Shown piece after piece: positions 1 to 5,607 of a DNA stretch of 5,828 nucleotides. Every line of letters starts with the position of its first letter. Position 1 is the stretch's first letter. The notes below the pieces were generated by a model. That model was not told where the DNA came from and did no database searches. It saw only the letters and a program-made list of their open reading frames with translations. The position numbers and the translations under genes are program-made. This stretch comes from an uncultured Clostridia bacterium (GTDB lineage Bacteria; Bacillota; Clostridia; Christensenellales; Borkfalkiaceae), in contig CALDOZ010000045.1 in the NCBI GenBank assembly GCA_937912025.1, forward strand, positions 1-5,828, in the 5' to 3' direction.

Positions 1-8
1 AGCGGAAT

Positions 9-30
9 AAAATGCCCTGTGTGGCATTTT
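9..30. terminator. small A/T-closed hairpin, possible weak terminator
   Basis: AAAATGCC (9-16) and GGCATTTT (23-30) are perfect complements around a 6-nt loop. The T-run lies within the stem and no long U-tail follows on the plus strand; on the minus strand the arm continues as TTTTATTCC. It may be a weak terminator for something left of the window, or simply part of a repeated element. Function is uncertain. Confidence 0.35.
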
Positions 31-52
31 AGCGGGGCGCCGAGCAAAACGG

Positions 53-73
53 CAAGTCCTGTTATCCGCACCA
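53..73 (+). other. tRNA 3'-end-like sequence (T-loop to CCA), not a full tRNA
   Basis: The sequence reads like the last part of a tRNA with a GCGGATA-type acceptor stem: CAAGT as in a T-loop, CCTGT as the 3' T-stem strand, TATCCGC as the 3' acceptor strand, then A plus CCA at 70-73. A terminator begins at the final A. The upstream bases do not complete a tRNA: where ACAGG is needed to close the T-stem there is AAAAC (46-50), the loop starts GG instead of TT, and only GCGGA (2-6) could pair with the acceptor strand. It may be a remnant of a tRNA gene, an attachment-site copy left by an integrative element, or chance within the palindrome at 54-137. Confidence 0.35.
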
Positions 74-110
74 AATAAAAAAGCAAGCCTTGTGGCTTGT
101 TTTTTTATTT
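73..110. terminator. strong bidirectional intrinsic terminator after kdpE
   Basis: AAATAAAAAAGCAAGCC (73-89) pairs with 94-110 around the 4-nt loop TTGT. It gives 17 consecutive pairs, one of them G-T. A G/C core (CAAGCC/GGCTTG) is flanked by A-runs on one side and T-runs on the other, so either strand yields a hairpin followed by U-rich sequence. On the minus strand it lies about 90 nt after the kdpE stop codon and is the natural end of the ktrB-kdpE transcript. On the plus strand it would end any transcript arriving from the left edge, including one carrying the tRNA-like sequence that abuts it. Confidence 0.85.
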
Positions 111-137
111 ACTGAACGCGTAAACGTAACAGGACTT
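90..137 (+). repeat. direct repeat, left copy (pairs with 5466-5512)
   Basis: The 48 nt match 5466-5512 in the same orientation, with four substitutions (CT to TG, CG to TA) and one missing T in the T-run. The copy runs from the loop of the terminator hairpin through the 3' arm to AACAGGACTT. Together with the right copy it brackets the whole five-gene operon. Confidence 0.8.
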
Positions 138-201
138 TTAAAGCATAGGCTTGTATGAAATAACGCTTTAGGGTGTATTTTTTACTTTTATAACTGTAAT
201 A

Positions 202-900
202 TTATTCTATTCTCATCATTCTATATCCAACGCCAATATGCGTTTGAATATACTGTGGAGAATCTGGTTCTATTTCAATCTTCTTTCGAAGCGTTGCCAT
301 AAATACACGCAAGGACGCAACGTTGCTTTCCCAAGCCGCGCCCCAAATCTTTTGCGTTATAAAGGTATGGGTGAGAACTTTTCCTACGTTTTGAGAAAGC
401 AAACATAGCAATTTGTATTCAATAGGTGTTAAATGTAACTCGTTGTCGTTAATATATGCACAACCTGCGGCATAATCAATTTTAAGATTGCCGTTTGTAA
501 ATAGTGAGTCCGATTGCATTGCTGAATGCAAGACAGACAATCTTCGTGTGGTAACACGAATTCTCGCAAGCAATTCTTCCACAGAAAACGGTTTGGTTAA
601 ATAATCATCAGCGCCTGCATCCAACGCTTCTATTTTATCATTATCTTCACTTCTGGCACTGATAACGATAATTGGCATTTTCGACCAAGTTCGTATCTTT
701 TTTATTACCTCTATCCCGTCAATATCAGGAAGACCTAAATCAAGCAAAACAATATCGGGATTGTGTGAAGATGCTTGCATTATTGCGTTTTCTCCGTTTT
801 GAGCGGTTAAGTATTTGTATTCGTGCGCCTTTAACGTAGTCGTAATTAAATTACGGATAGGCGCGTCATCTTCAACTATCAATATCAATGGATTATTCAT
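202..900 (-). CDS. kdpE: KdpE-like OmpR/PhoB-family response regulator
   Basis: A 232-residue DNA-binding response regulator, the usual length for OmpR/PhoB proteins. The receiver domain (about 4-118) has the acidic pair D11/D12, phosphoacceptor D54 in LLDLGLPD, S81 at the switch position and K103 in the TKPF motif. The C-terminal winged helix (about 130-231) includes LTPIEYKLLCLL, a recognition-helix region near NVASLRVFMATLRKKIE, and the closing GVGYRM wing. The ATG lies inside the end of kdpD (8-nt overlap), with GGGGAG about 10 nt upstream, so the two are translationally coupled. The family answers K+ limitation or osmotic stress after phosphorylation by KdpD. Its usual target kdpFABC is absent here, so the neighbouring ktr genes are the likely target (inference). 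The KdpE subfamily call rests mainly on the KdpD partner. Confidence 0.93.
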   Translation of the reverse strand: MNNPLILIVEDDAPIRNLITTTLKAHEYKYLTAQNGENAIMQASSHNPDIVLLDLGLPDIDGIEVIKKIRTWSKMPIIVISARSEDNDKIEALDAGADDYLTKPFSVEELLARIRVTTRRLSVLHSAMQSDSLFTNGNLKIDYAAGCAYINDNELHLTPIEYKLLCLLSQNVGKVLTHTFITQKIWGAAWESNVASLRVFMATLRKKIEIEPDSPQYIQTHIGVGYRMMRIE

Positions 901-2851
901 TTATTTTTATCTCCCCAATAGGTAAAGTAAAGGTAAATATAGCGCCACTCGGCACGTTGTCTTTTACAAAAATTTCTCCGCCGTGCACGCTAATTATAGA
1001 TTTGCAAAGCGAAAGACCTAACCCGATGCTCCTACGGCTATCGGCTAACTTATTCGCTCCTGTATAAAACATATCAAACACGCGCTCTTTTAATTCATCA
1101 GGAATACCTGCGCCGTTGTCGGCAATACTAATTATTGCTTTATCTTTTTGCTTTTCAGTTGTTACCGTTATCATTGAATCCGACGGCGTATATTTTATTG
1201 CGTTATCAAGGATATTGATAATAACTTGAATAATTAAGCGTGTATCCATTTTTGCAAGCAAAAATTCATCTTTATGGACTACGGTTATTTTTTGTCCACC
1301 TTGACGTATATGAACGTGTTTAACGGCTTCAGCCACAACCTCGTCAATAAGTTCAGCCGTGAAGTTTAGATTCATTCTGCCTTCTTCAAGGCGAGTTATG
1401 GACAACAAGTTTTCAACAAGATTTATAAGCCACATTGAATCGTTGTAAATGTCGTTATAAATTGATAATTTAGTTTGTTCGTCAAAGGAAGATGCGTTCG
1501 AAATAAGATTGCTCGCATTTCCCGAAATAGCAGTCAACGGAGTACGCAAGTCGTGTGAAATTGCACGAAGTAGATTTGCACGCAATTGTTCATTTTCGGC
1601 AAGCACTGCGGCAAGTTCTTTTTCTTTTGCGTTAAAAAGATTTTCAAGAGCTAACGTACATTCGCCCACAAGTGATAATACAATACTATTCTCAAAAGAA
1701 TCAATTTCTTTTTCATTTTTATATACAGCAACGATACCATATGTTCGTAATTGCGTTTTAAGGGGATAGTAATCACATCTTAGTTGAGCATCTTTATAAT
1801 CATAAGAATGGTTTATAAGTATGTTTGTAGCTATATTAAGTTCCTTTTCTCCCATCTGAAATGAATCATCTAACGCATAAACGAGAGTTTGCAAAGCATC
1901 TTTATTTTGCTTAAAAATAACAATTTCTCTATTTAATAACTTTTTTAATTGCTCCGCCGTTATTTTCAAAACTTCGTCGTCGTCGCTTGCTCGTTGTAAT
2001 AACCGATTAGCATCAAAAAGAATTTTCGTTCGATATGCCGCTTGTGAAGATTGTTTCGTTTGGTTATGCATTTTAGACGCCAAACTACCCGTAATTAAAG
2101 AAGCGACAAACATAATCGCAAACGTAATAGGATATCCGTCACCGTAAGCCATTAATGAAAATCTCGGCTTTGTAAATAGAAAATTAAATATCAATACGCT
2201 TGCTACCGAAGAAAATCCCCACGCTAATTTACTGCTCGTAATTATAGATGTTATCAACACACCAAGAATGTAAAGCGTTATAATATTAGCTTCAGAAAAG
2301 CCAAGATGGGCAAAAAATAGTCCAATTAAAGAAGCAACTATAATTACTCCAAGACTTATTGCAAGGTCTTTGACAATAGACAAAGCATTTGTTTTCTTAA
2401 ATAAAGTTTCTTTTTGTTCTCTTAAATCAGAATCAGCATCAGGAATAATATGAATATCTATATTCGTAGCAAGAGCAATCAATTTATCCGCAAGAGTAGG
2501 TTTTCGTATAATTCCCGCTCTTTTCGTTGCATTTCTACCGATAACGATTTTGGTAGCCCCTGACGTTTTTGCGTATTCAGCCATTTGAAGCGCTACGTCT
2601 TCACCATAAACGGTCACAATCGTTGCACCCATTCGTTCTGCAAACTTTATATTATTTTGTAATCGCTTTGCATTTTCCTCTGATAAAACTTCACTTTGGG
2701 AAGTTTTTATATACAACGCAGTAAGATTAGCGTCAAACGCTCTTGCCATTTTCGATGCTGTTTCAACAATTTTTGAATTGGAAGGAGCAGAAGATAGCCC
2801 AACTAAAATATGCTCTTTTTTCTTGGATTGTTTTTCCGCATTTTGCACCAT
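893..2851 (-). CDS. kdpD: short KdpD-type sensor histidine kinase lacking the N-terminal KdpD domain
   Basis: A 652-residue membrane histidine kinase, against roughly 890 in full-length KdpD. In order: a universal-stress-protein domain (about 13-140, opening with HILVGLSSAP), four closely packed membrane helices of the DUF4118/KdpD type (about 162-185, 188-204, 210-229, 241-261, with FLFTKPRFSL), a GAF-like region (about 280-405), a HisKA helix pair with phosphorylated H433 in ISHDLRTPL, and an ATPase domain with N-box N546/N550, DNGAGIP (578-584), VFDMFY and GLGLS (610-614). The N-terminal domain with a Walker A motif found in classical KdpD is absent. This is not a mis-called start: AAGGAGA lies 7 nt before the ATG and an extended -10 promoter just upstream. 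S20-x-A22, then 20 residues, then LTALY (43-47) nearly matches the c-di-AMP motif reported in Staphylococcus aureus KdpD. Its partner is the overlapping kdpE. Confidence 0.92.
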   Translation of the reverse strand: MVQNAEKQSKKKEHILVGLSSAPSNSKIVETASKMARAFDANLTALYIKTSQSEVLSEENAKRLQNNIKFAERMGATIVTVYGEDVALQMAEYAKTSGATKIVIGRNATKRAGIIRKPTLADKLIALATNIDIHIIPDADSDLREQKETLFKKTNALSIVKDLAISLGVIIVASLIGLFFAHLGFSEANIITLYILGVLITSIITSSKLAWGFSSVASVLIFNFLFTKPRFSLMAYGDGYPITFAIMFVASLITGSLASKMHNQTKQSSQAAYRTKILFDANRLLQRASDDDEVLKITAEQLKKLLNREIVIFKQNKDALQTLVYALDDSFQMGEKELNIATNILINHSYDYKDAQLRCDYYPLKTQLRTYGIVAVYKNEKEIDSFENSIVLSLVGECTLALENLFNAKEKELAAVLAENEQLRANLLRAISHDLRTPLTAISGNASNLISNASSFDEQTKLSIYNDIYNDSMWLINLVENLLSITRLEEGRMNLNFTAELIDEVVAEAVKHVHIRQGGQKITVVHKDEFLLAKMDTRLIIQVIINILDNAIKYTPSDSMITVTTEKQKDKAIISIADNGAGIPDELKERVFDMFYTGANKLADSRRSIGLGLSLCKSIISVHGGEIFVKDNVPSGAIFTFTLPIGEIKINE

Positions 2852-2882
2852 ACTTCATCTCCTTTTTATTTTTTACATTTCT

Positions 2883-2891
2883 ATTATAACA
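2883..2891 (-). promoter_or_regulatory. internal extended -10 promoter for kdpDE
   Basis: On the minus strand the gap before kdpD reads TGT followed by TATAAT (the hexamer is at 2883-2888, the TG at 2890-2891), a consensus extended -10. No good -35 is visible at 16-18 nt, which extended -10 promoters tolerate. Start of transcription is expected near 2876, giving a leader of about 25 nt that contains the kdpD ribosome binding site. It would allow basal kinase and regulator synthesis independent of the ktrB promoter. Confidence 0.65.
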
Positions 2892-2936
2892 TATCTTTTC
2901 AAAAAAATCTATTACAACCTATGCTCCTTAATTATT

Positions 2937-3206
2937 TTATTCATCACAAGAGTCATCTTCATTGGAAATAACTACTTTCATCTTGCCACCTTTTTCTCTA
3001 ATCTTTTTTATGTCTGAAAGGATTTCTTTGTCCGATGCATCTTCGTTGTGTATGATTCGTGTCGGTTTTTCTTCATCTTTTCTAAAATACCGTTTATAAT
3101 TCTCGTTCAAAAATTTGTCAAGACGTTTCATAACGAAAAAGCCGAACACAAAAACAGTTAATACGGTTATTATTAATAATATATCTCTTAATACTTCGTT
3201 TTCCAT
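2937..3206 (-). CDS. small single-pass membrane protein between ktrA and kdpD
   Basis: An 89-residue protein with no family I can name with confidence. An excellent Shine-Dalgarno (AAGGAGG, 7 nt before ATG) and its position in the operon, 37 nt after ktrA, support it as a real gene. Residues about 7-26 form one hydrophobic helix (LLIITVLTVFVFGFFVM), followed by the basic stretch KRLDKFLNENYKRYFRK. By the positive-inside rule the tail is cytosolic. The tail is highly charged and ends in an acidic segment (SNEDDSCDE); IIHNEDASDKEILSDIKKIREK is probably helical in part. It is longer than KdpF or KdpF-like peptides and lacks a second helix. Inference: an accessory or signalling subunit linking the transporter (KtrB/KtrA) with the kinase (KdpD). 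No catalytic motif is visible. Confidence 0.8.
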   Translation of the reverse strand: MENEVLRDILLIITVLTVFVFGFFVMKRLDKFLNENYKRYFRKDEEKPTRIIHNEDASDKEILSDIKKIREKGGKMKVVISNEDDSCDE

Positions 3207-3243
3207 TATGTAACCTCCTTATAAGTTTGTGTTCTTACCGCTT

Positions 3244-3897
3244 TTATATATTAAAGCATTTTTTTAATGCTTTATACTCTCCACACACGAGCAACGTTTT
3301 ATTTGATGTTAGTACAGTGTCAGGCGCAAACATTGCGTTTATTTTTCCATTTTCTTTAATCGCTATGATATTAACGTTATATTTCTTACGTATATCAATT
3401 TGCAAAATGCTTTTACCTATCCACTCTTTGGGAACGGATACTTCAAATATCGAACAAGATTCATCAAGTTCTATATAATCAAGAATATGGTCTGCACTAT
3501 ATCGAATCGCCATCCAAGACGCAAGTTGCTTTTCAGGATATACTATTTCGTCAGCACCGTTACGTAATAGGAATTTTGCCTGCCCATCACGTTCAGCACG
3601 CGAAACAACTTTTTTAGCTCCAAGTTCTTTCAACAAACAAGTCGTTTCAAGCGAACTTTGAAAATCCCCACCGATTGTAACGATGCAAACGTCATAATTA
3701 TCTACGCCAAGTGAACGCAAAAACAACTCGTTCGTACTATCCCCAATTTGTCCATTGGTTACAATAGGCATAATCTCATTGACCTTTTCTTCGTCATGGT
3801 CAACTGCCATAATTTCGTGTCCAAGTTCGTTTAATTTCATAGCGATATGCTTTCCAAAACGACCAAGTCCAATAAGCAAAATTGATTTTTTCTTCAT
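3244..3897 (-). CDS. ktrA: KtrA/TrkA-type RCK regulatory subunit of K+ uptake
   Basis: A 217-residue cytosolic gating subunit of the size of KtrA (about 220), half that of two-module TrkA. The RCK_N Rossmann domain (about 4-125) opens with a nucleotide loop GLGRFG (10-15), has D33 at the end of the second strand (AVDHD), GDST (52-55) and the family signature ITIGGDFQSSLETT. The RCK_C domain (about 143-217) contains PKEWIGKSILQIDIR and AIKENGKI. In this family RCK_N binds ATP/ADP or NAD(H) and octameric rings open or close the KtrB pore; in S. aureus, KtrA's RCK_C binds cyclic di-AMP. The start is certain: the ktrB stop codon overlaps the Shine-Dalgarno (TAAGGAGA) only 11 nt before the ATG, so the two subunits are translationally coupled. 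Confidence 0.95.
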   Translation of the reverse strand: MKKKSILLIGLGRFGKHIAMKLNELGHEIMAVDHDEEKVNEIMPIVTNGQIGDSTNELFLRSLGVDNYDVCIVTIGGDFQSSLETTCLLKELGAKKVVSRAERDGQAKFLLRNGADEIVYPEKQLASWMAIRYSADHILDYIELDESCSIFEVSVPKEWIGKSILQIDIRKKYNVNIIAIKENGKINAMFAPDTVLTSNKTLLVCGEYKALKKCFNI

Positions 3898-3908
3898 ATA
3901 TCTTCTCC

Positions 3909-5240
3909 TTAACCTACCGTTATGTTATCTATTGGCAACTTTGAAACTTGTTTTTTATTTCCACCTAAAGTCGCATATATAAGGGTTAACCCGCCAACAC
4001 GACCAAAAAACATCAAAATCATCAATATTATTTTCGATATTATCCCAAGAGATGGCGTAATACCTAGAGTTAATCCAACCGTACCGATTGCCGATGCCGT
4101 TTCAAAAAGGCATGTCATAATTGGCAACCCTTCAATGGAACTTATTATCATTCCGCCAAGCACAAACAACGTTACGTACATCAAGAATATTGTAATAGCA
4201 TTCTTAACAGTATCATCATCTATTCTACGTTTCATAAGTTCTGCATTGTCTTTTTTCTTGAATACGGATATTGCAGATGAGAATAATACCGCAACCGTAG
4301 TCGTTTTCATACCGCCTGCCGTAGAACCCGGCGAGCCTCCAATTAACATAAGAATTATCATAAGCAACAAGCCTGTTCCACTAATAGTGGTTATATTTGC
4401 CGTATTAAATCCTGCCGTTCTCGGGGTTATGGCTTGAAATAAAGAAACGAGAATTCTTTCACCTATCGGTAAAGTAGTAAACTCAAAGAAAAAGAAATAA
4501 ACAGAAGGGATAAAGATTAAAAGTCCCGTTACAAGTAGAACGACTTTACTTTGAGTTCTATATTTCTTTACGCTCCATTTATGCTTGCAAACGTCTTCCC
4601 ATACAAGAAAACCAATACCGCCTATTACAATTAACAGCATAACAGTTATACTAATTATGGGTTGTGCAGAAAAATTTGTTAGCGAACTGAAATCTCCACT
4701 TTTCGTCCCCATAATATCAAACCCCGCATTGCAAAATGCAGATACAGAGTGAAATATTGCCATCCAAATTCCTTCCACGCCGTAATCCCTACAAAAGATA
4801 GGCAACATTATTAAAGCGCCGATTAATTCTATAATAAATATTCCTTTTAATATAAAACCAACCAAACGAACTATACCGCCTACGCTTGGAGCAGATATTG
4901 CTTCTTTCATCGTGCCAAGACTAAAAAGACCAATTTTTTTACCTGAAAGTAGCGCAAACGATATCGCTACCGTTACAATACCCATACCACCGATTTGAAT
5001 TAAAATCAATATTATTATTTGCCCAAAAATCGTCCAATGCGTTGCCGTATCAAAAACAACTAACCCAGTCACACATACAGCTGACGTTGACGTAAACAAA
5101 GAATCAATAAAGGGAGTCCATTCGCTCGATTTACTTGATATAGGAAGGCAAAGCAAAAATGCTCCAATAAAAATTACTGCTGCAAAACCGAGTAAAATAA
5201 TTTGAAAGGAAGATAATTTGAATTTTGTTTTAACTTCCAT
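3909..5240 (-). CDS. ktrB: KtrB/TrkH-type K+ channel-like transporter subunit
   Basis: A 443-residue integral membrane protein of the Trk/Ktr/HKT superfamily that moves K+ (in some members with Na+ dependence) through a single pore. The four membrane-pore-membrane repeats are visible through their filter loops: SAVCVTGLV (G59), SAFCNAGFD (G173), ITPRTAGFN (G277) and SAIGTVGLT (G389). Between repeats three and four, IGGSPGSTAGGMKTTT (300-315) is the glycine-rich intramembrane gate loop typical of the family. Length fits KtrB (about 440-450) better than TrkH (about 480). I start it at the ATG at 5240 (MEVKTKF), not at the in-frame GTG two codons earlier at 5246, because AGGTG sits 5 nt before the ATG and overlaps that GTG. 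It is first in the operon and followed immediately by its gate ktrA. Confidence 0.95.
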   Translation of the reverse strand: MEVKTKFKLSSFQIILLGFAAVIFIGAFLLCLPISSKSSEWTPFIDSLFTSTSAVCVTGLVVFDTATHWTIFGQIIILILIQIGGMGIVTVAISFALLSGKKIGLFSLGTMKEAISAPSVGGIVRLVGFILKGIFIIELIGALIMLPIFCRDYGVEGIWMAIFHSVSAFCNAGFDIMGTKSGDFSSLTNFSAQPIISITVMLLIVIGGIGFLVWEDVCKHKWSVKKYRTQSKVVLLVTGLLIFIPSVYFFFFEFTTLPIGERILVSLFQAITPRTAGFNTANITTISGTGLLLMIILMLIGGSPGSTAGGMKTTTVAVLFSSAISVFKKKDNAELMKRRIDDDTVKNAITIFLMYVTLFVLGGMIISSIEGLPIMTCLFETASAIGTVGLTLGITPSLGIISKIILMILMFFGRVGGLTLIYATLGGNKKQVSKLPIDNITVG

Positions 5241-5245
5241 AAACA

Positions 5246-5250
5246 CACCT
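5246..5250 (-). promoter_or_regulatory. ribosome binding site that decides the ktrB start
   Basis: AGGTG on the minus strand, 5 nt before ATG (5238-5240). The alternative in-frame GTG at 5244-5246 would lie within this site and have no Shine-Dalgarno of its own, so the ATG start is preferred. Confidence 0.6.
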
Positions 5251-5274
5251 CTAGAATATCTTTCTTCGCTAATT

Positions 5275-5280
5275 ATTGTA
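5275..5280 (-). promoter_or_regulatory. candidate -10 element for the ktrB operon
   Basis: TACAAT on the minus strand, giving a start near 5268 and a leader of about 28 nt. The sequence at the -35 position (CGTATT at 17 nt) is poor, which would fit a promoter needing an activator. A second TACAAT at 5330-5335, with TTAAAT 17 nt upstream, is an alternative with a leader of about 80 nt. Neither is decisive. Confidence 0.35.
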
Positions 5281-5290
5281 CTATATTTTT

Positions 5291-5342
5291 TATAAAGAAT
5301 ACGTTATGATTTTTCTCGTCGGCATTAAGATTGTATAAAGAA
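5291..5342 (-). promoter_or_regulatory. pair of 9-bp direct repeats, possible regulator site upstream of ktrB
   Basis: TTCTTTATA occurs on the minus strand at 5291-5299 and again at 5334-5342. The copies start 43 bp apart, close to four helical turns, and on the same face of DNA. The proximal copy touches the -35 region of the TACAAT candidate. E. coli KdpE also binds T-rich TTTATA/TTTACA sequence, so KdpE is the obvious candidate ligand. The region is very AT-rich, so chance is a serious alternative. Confidence 0.3.
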
Positions 5343-5369
5343 AACTCTCGCCATTTAATAACGAGAGTT
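5343..5369 (-). terminator. hairpin upstream of ktrB, probable second terminator
   Basis: AACTCTCG and CGAGAGTT form 8 perfect pairs around an 11-nt loop (5351-5361). On the minus strand the stem is followed by TTCTTTATAC, a modest U-rich tail. It follows the stronger hairpin at 5376-5408, so the two act as a tandem barrier to minus-strand transcription entering ktrB from the right, or could be part of a regulated leader if a promoter exists upstream. Confidence 0.5.
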
Positions 5370-5375
5370 AAACAA

Positions 5376-5408
5376 AAAAATCAGACCCCGTAATGGAATC
5401 CGATTTTT
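5376..5408 (-). terminator. intrinsic terminator on the minus strand upstream of ktrB
   Basis: Read on the minus strand, AAAAATCGGATTCC (5408-5395) pairs fully with GGGGTCTGATTTTT (5389-5376) around the loop ATTAC: 14 pairs, three of them G-U. Two more T and then GTTT follow. On the plus strand the G-U pairs become C-A mismatches, so this hairpin is built for the minus strand. It would stop readthrough into the ktr operon. Confidence 0.7.
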
Positions 5409-5417
5409 CTCCGCTTG

Positions 5418-5467
5418 AAAGTGCAATTATATAATGTTTATAAAAATCTCTAAGAGAAGAGCACTTT
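5418..5467. other. inverted repeat with a nested small hairpin
   Basis: AAAGTGC (5418-5424) and GCACTTT (5461-5467) are exact inverted copies; TCTC-TAA-GAGA (5447-5457) forms a small stem within. The long AT-rich interior makes a stable structure unlikely. It overlaps the left end of the direct repeat at 5466. I see no gene or clear role here. Confidence 0.25.
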
Positions 5468-5512
5468 GTGGCTTGTTTTTTATTTATGGAACGTATAAAC
5501 GTAACAGGACTT
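5466..5512 (+). repeat. direct repeat, right copy (pairs with 90-137)
   Basis: The 47 nt run from TTGTGGCTTG through a T-run and ATTTA to AACAGGACTT, matching 90-137 with four substitutions and one 1-nt gap. Unlike the left copy, the matching 5' hairpin arm (AAATAAAAAAGCAAGCC) is missing, so it no longer forms the strong terminator. It appears to be a truncated copy of the module. Confidence 0.8.
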
Positions 5513-5574
5513 GATTGTTAACAAGAACACTAAGAAATATACAACTCGTTATTTTTAGCAATTAATTATAGTAG

Positions 5575-5603
5575 TTGCATATTTTTTTTATAAGTGATAT
5601 AAT
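5575..5603 (+). promoter_or_regulatory. strong sigma-A promoter facing away from the operon
   Basis: TTGCAT (5575-5580), a 17-nt spacer with a T-run, then TATAAT (5598-5603) preceded by TG one base upstream (5595-5596): a near-consensus -35, ideal spacing and a perfect extended -10. Transcription should begin near 5610, at the foot of the first hairpin of the structured element. No protein-coding frame of any length follows within the window, which points to a non-coding transcript. Confidence 0.75.
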
Positions 5604-5607
5604 ATAA

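Larger units (their letters stand above)
54..137. repeat. imperfect 84-nt palindrome around the terminator
   Basis: Outer arms AAGTCCTGTTA (54-64) and TAACAGGACTT (127-137) are exact inverted copies and enclose the 17-bp terminator stem. Each half has the same layout (AAGTCCTGTTA, a variable spacer, AAATAAAAAA, CAAGCC), but the spacers differ in length and sequence (TCCGCACC in the left half; 16 nt in the right half). It therefore looks like two copies of one module head to head rather than a single simple stem. A third copy of the module lies at 5471-5512. Confidence 0.6.

Noticed and set aside
1..78. Open plus-strand frame entering from the left edge and ending TAA at 76-78 (25 codons), which could be the tail of a gene.
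   Set aside because: The stretch overlaps a hairpin, the tRNA-like sequence and the palindrome, and its translation (ending PVIRTK) resembles no protein domain. It is more likely a chance frame through non-coding repeat sequence.
139..170. Inverted repeat TAAAGC/GCTTTA between kdpE and the terminator.
   Set aside because: Only six pairs around a 20-nt loop and no T-tail on either strand; the hairpin at 73-110 is a far better terminator.
1509..1769. Plus-strand frame antisense to the kinase core of kdpD (and similar ones at 2778-3017, 3227-3478 and 3755-3982).
   Set aside because: These are shadows of well-supported minus-strand genes, with no ribosome binding sites or domains of their own.
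2911..2930. Orphan Shine-Dalgarno (TTAAGGAGC) after the small membrane gene, followed by TTG at a suitable distance.
   Set aside because: The TTG is followed directly by TAA, so nothing is encoded. It may be a relic of a lost gene or chance.
3922..4437. 171-codon open frame on the plus strand, antisense to ktrB.
   Set aside because: It mirrors the ktrB reading frame, has no ribosome binding site and codes for no recognisable protein; ktrB is certain.
5244..5246. GTG as the start codon of ktrB.
   Set aside because: It overlaps the AGGTG ribosome binding site that serves the ATG two codons downstream.
5410..5597. Cyclic-di-AMP (ydaO-type) riboswitch upstream of ktrB, as found before K+ transporter genes in Bacillus.
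   Set aside because: The G-rich conserved core of that riboswitch class is not present on the minus strand here, and two terminators separate the region from ktrB.
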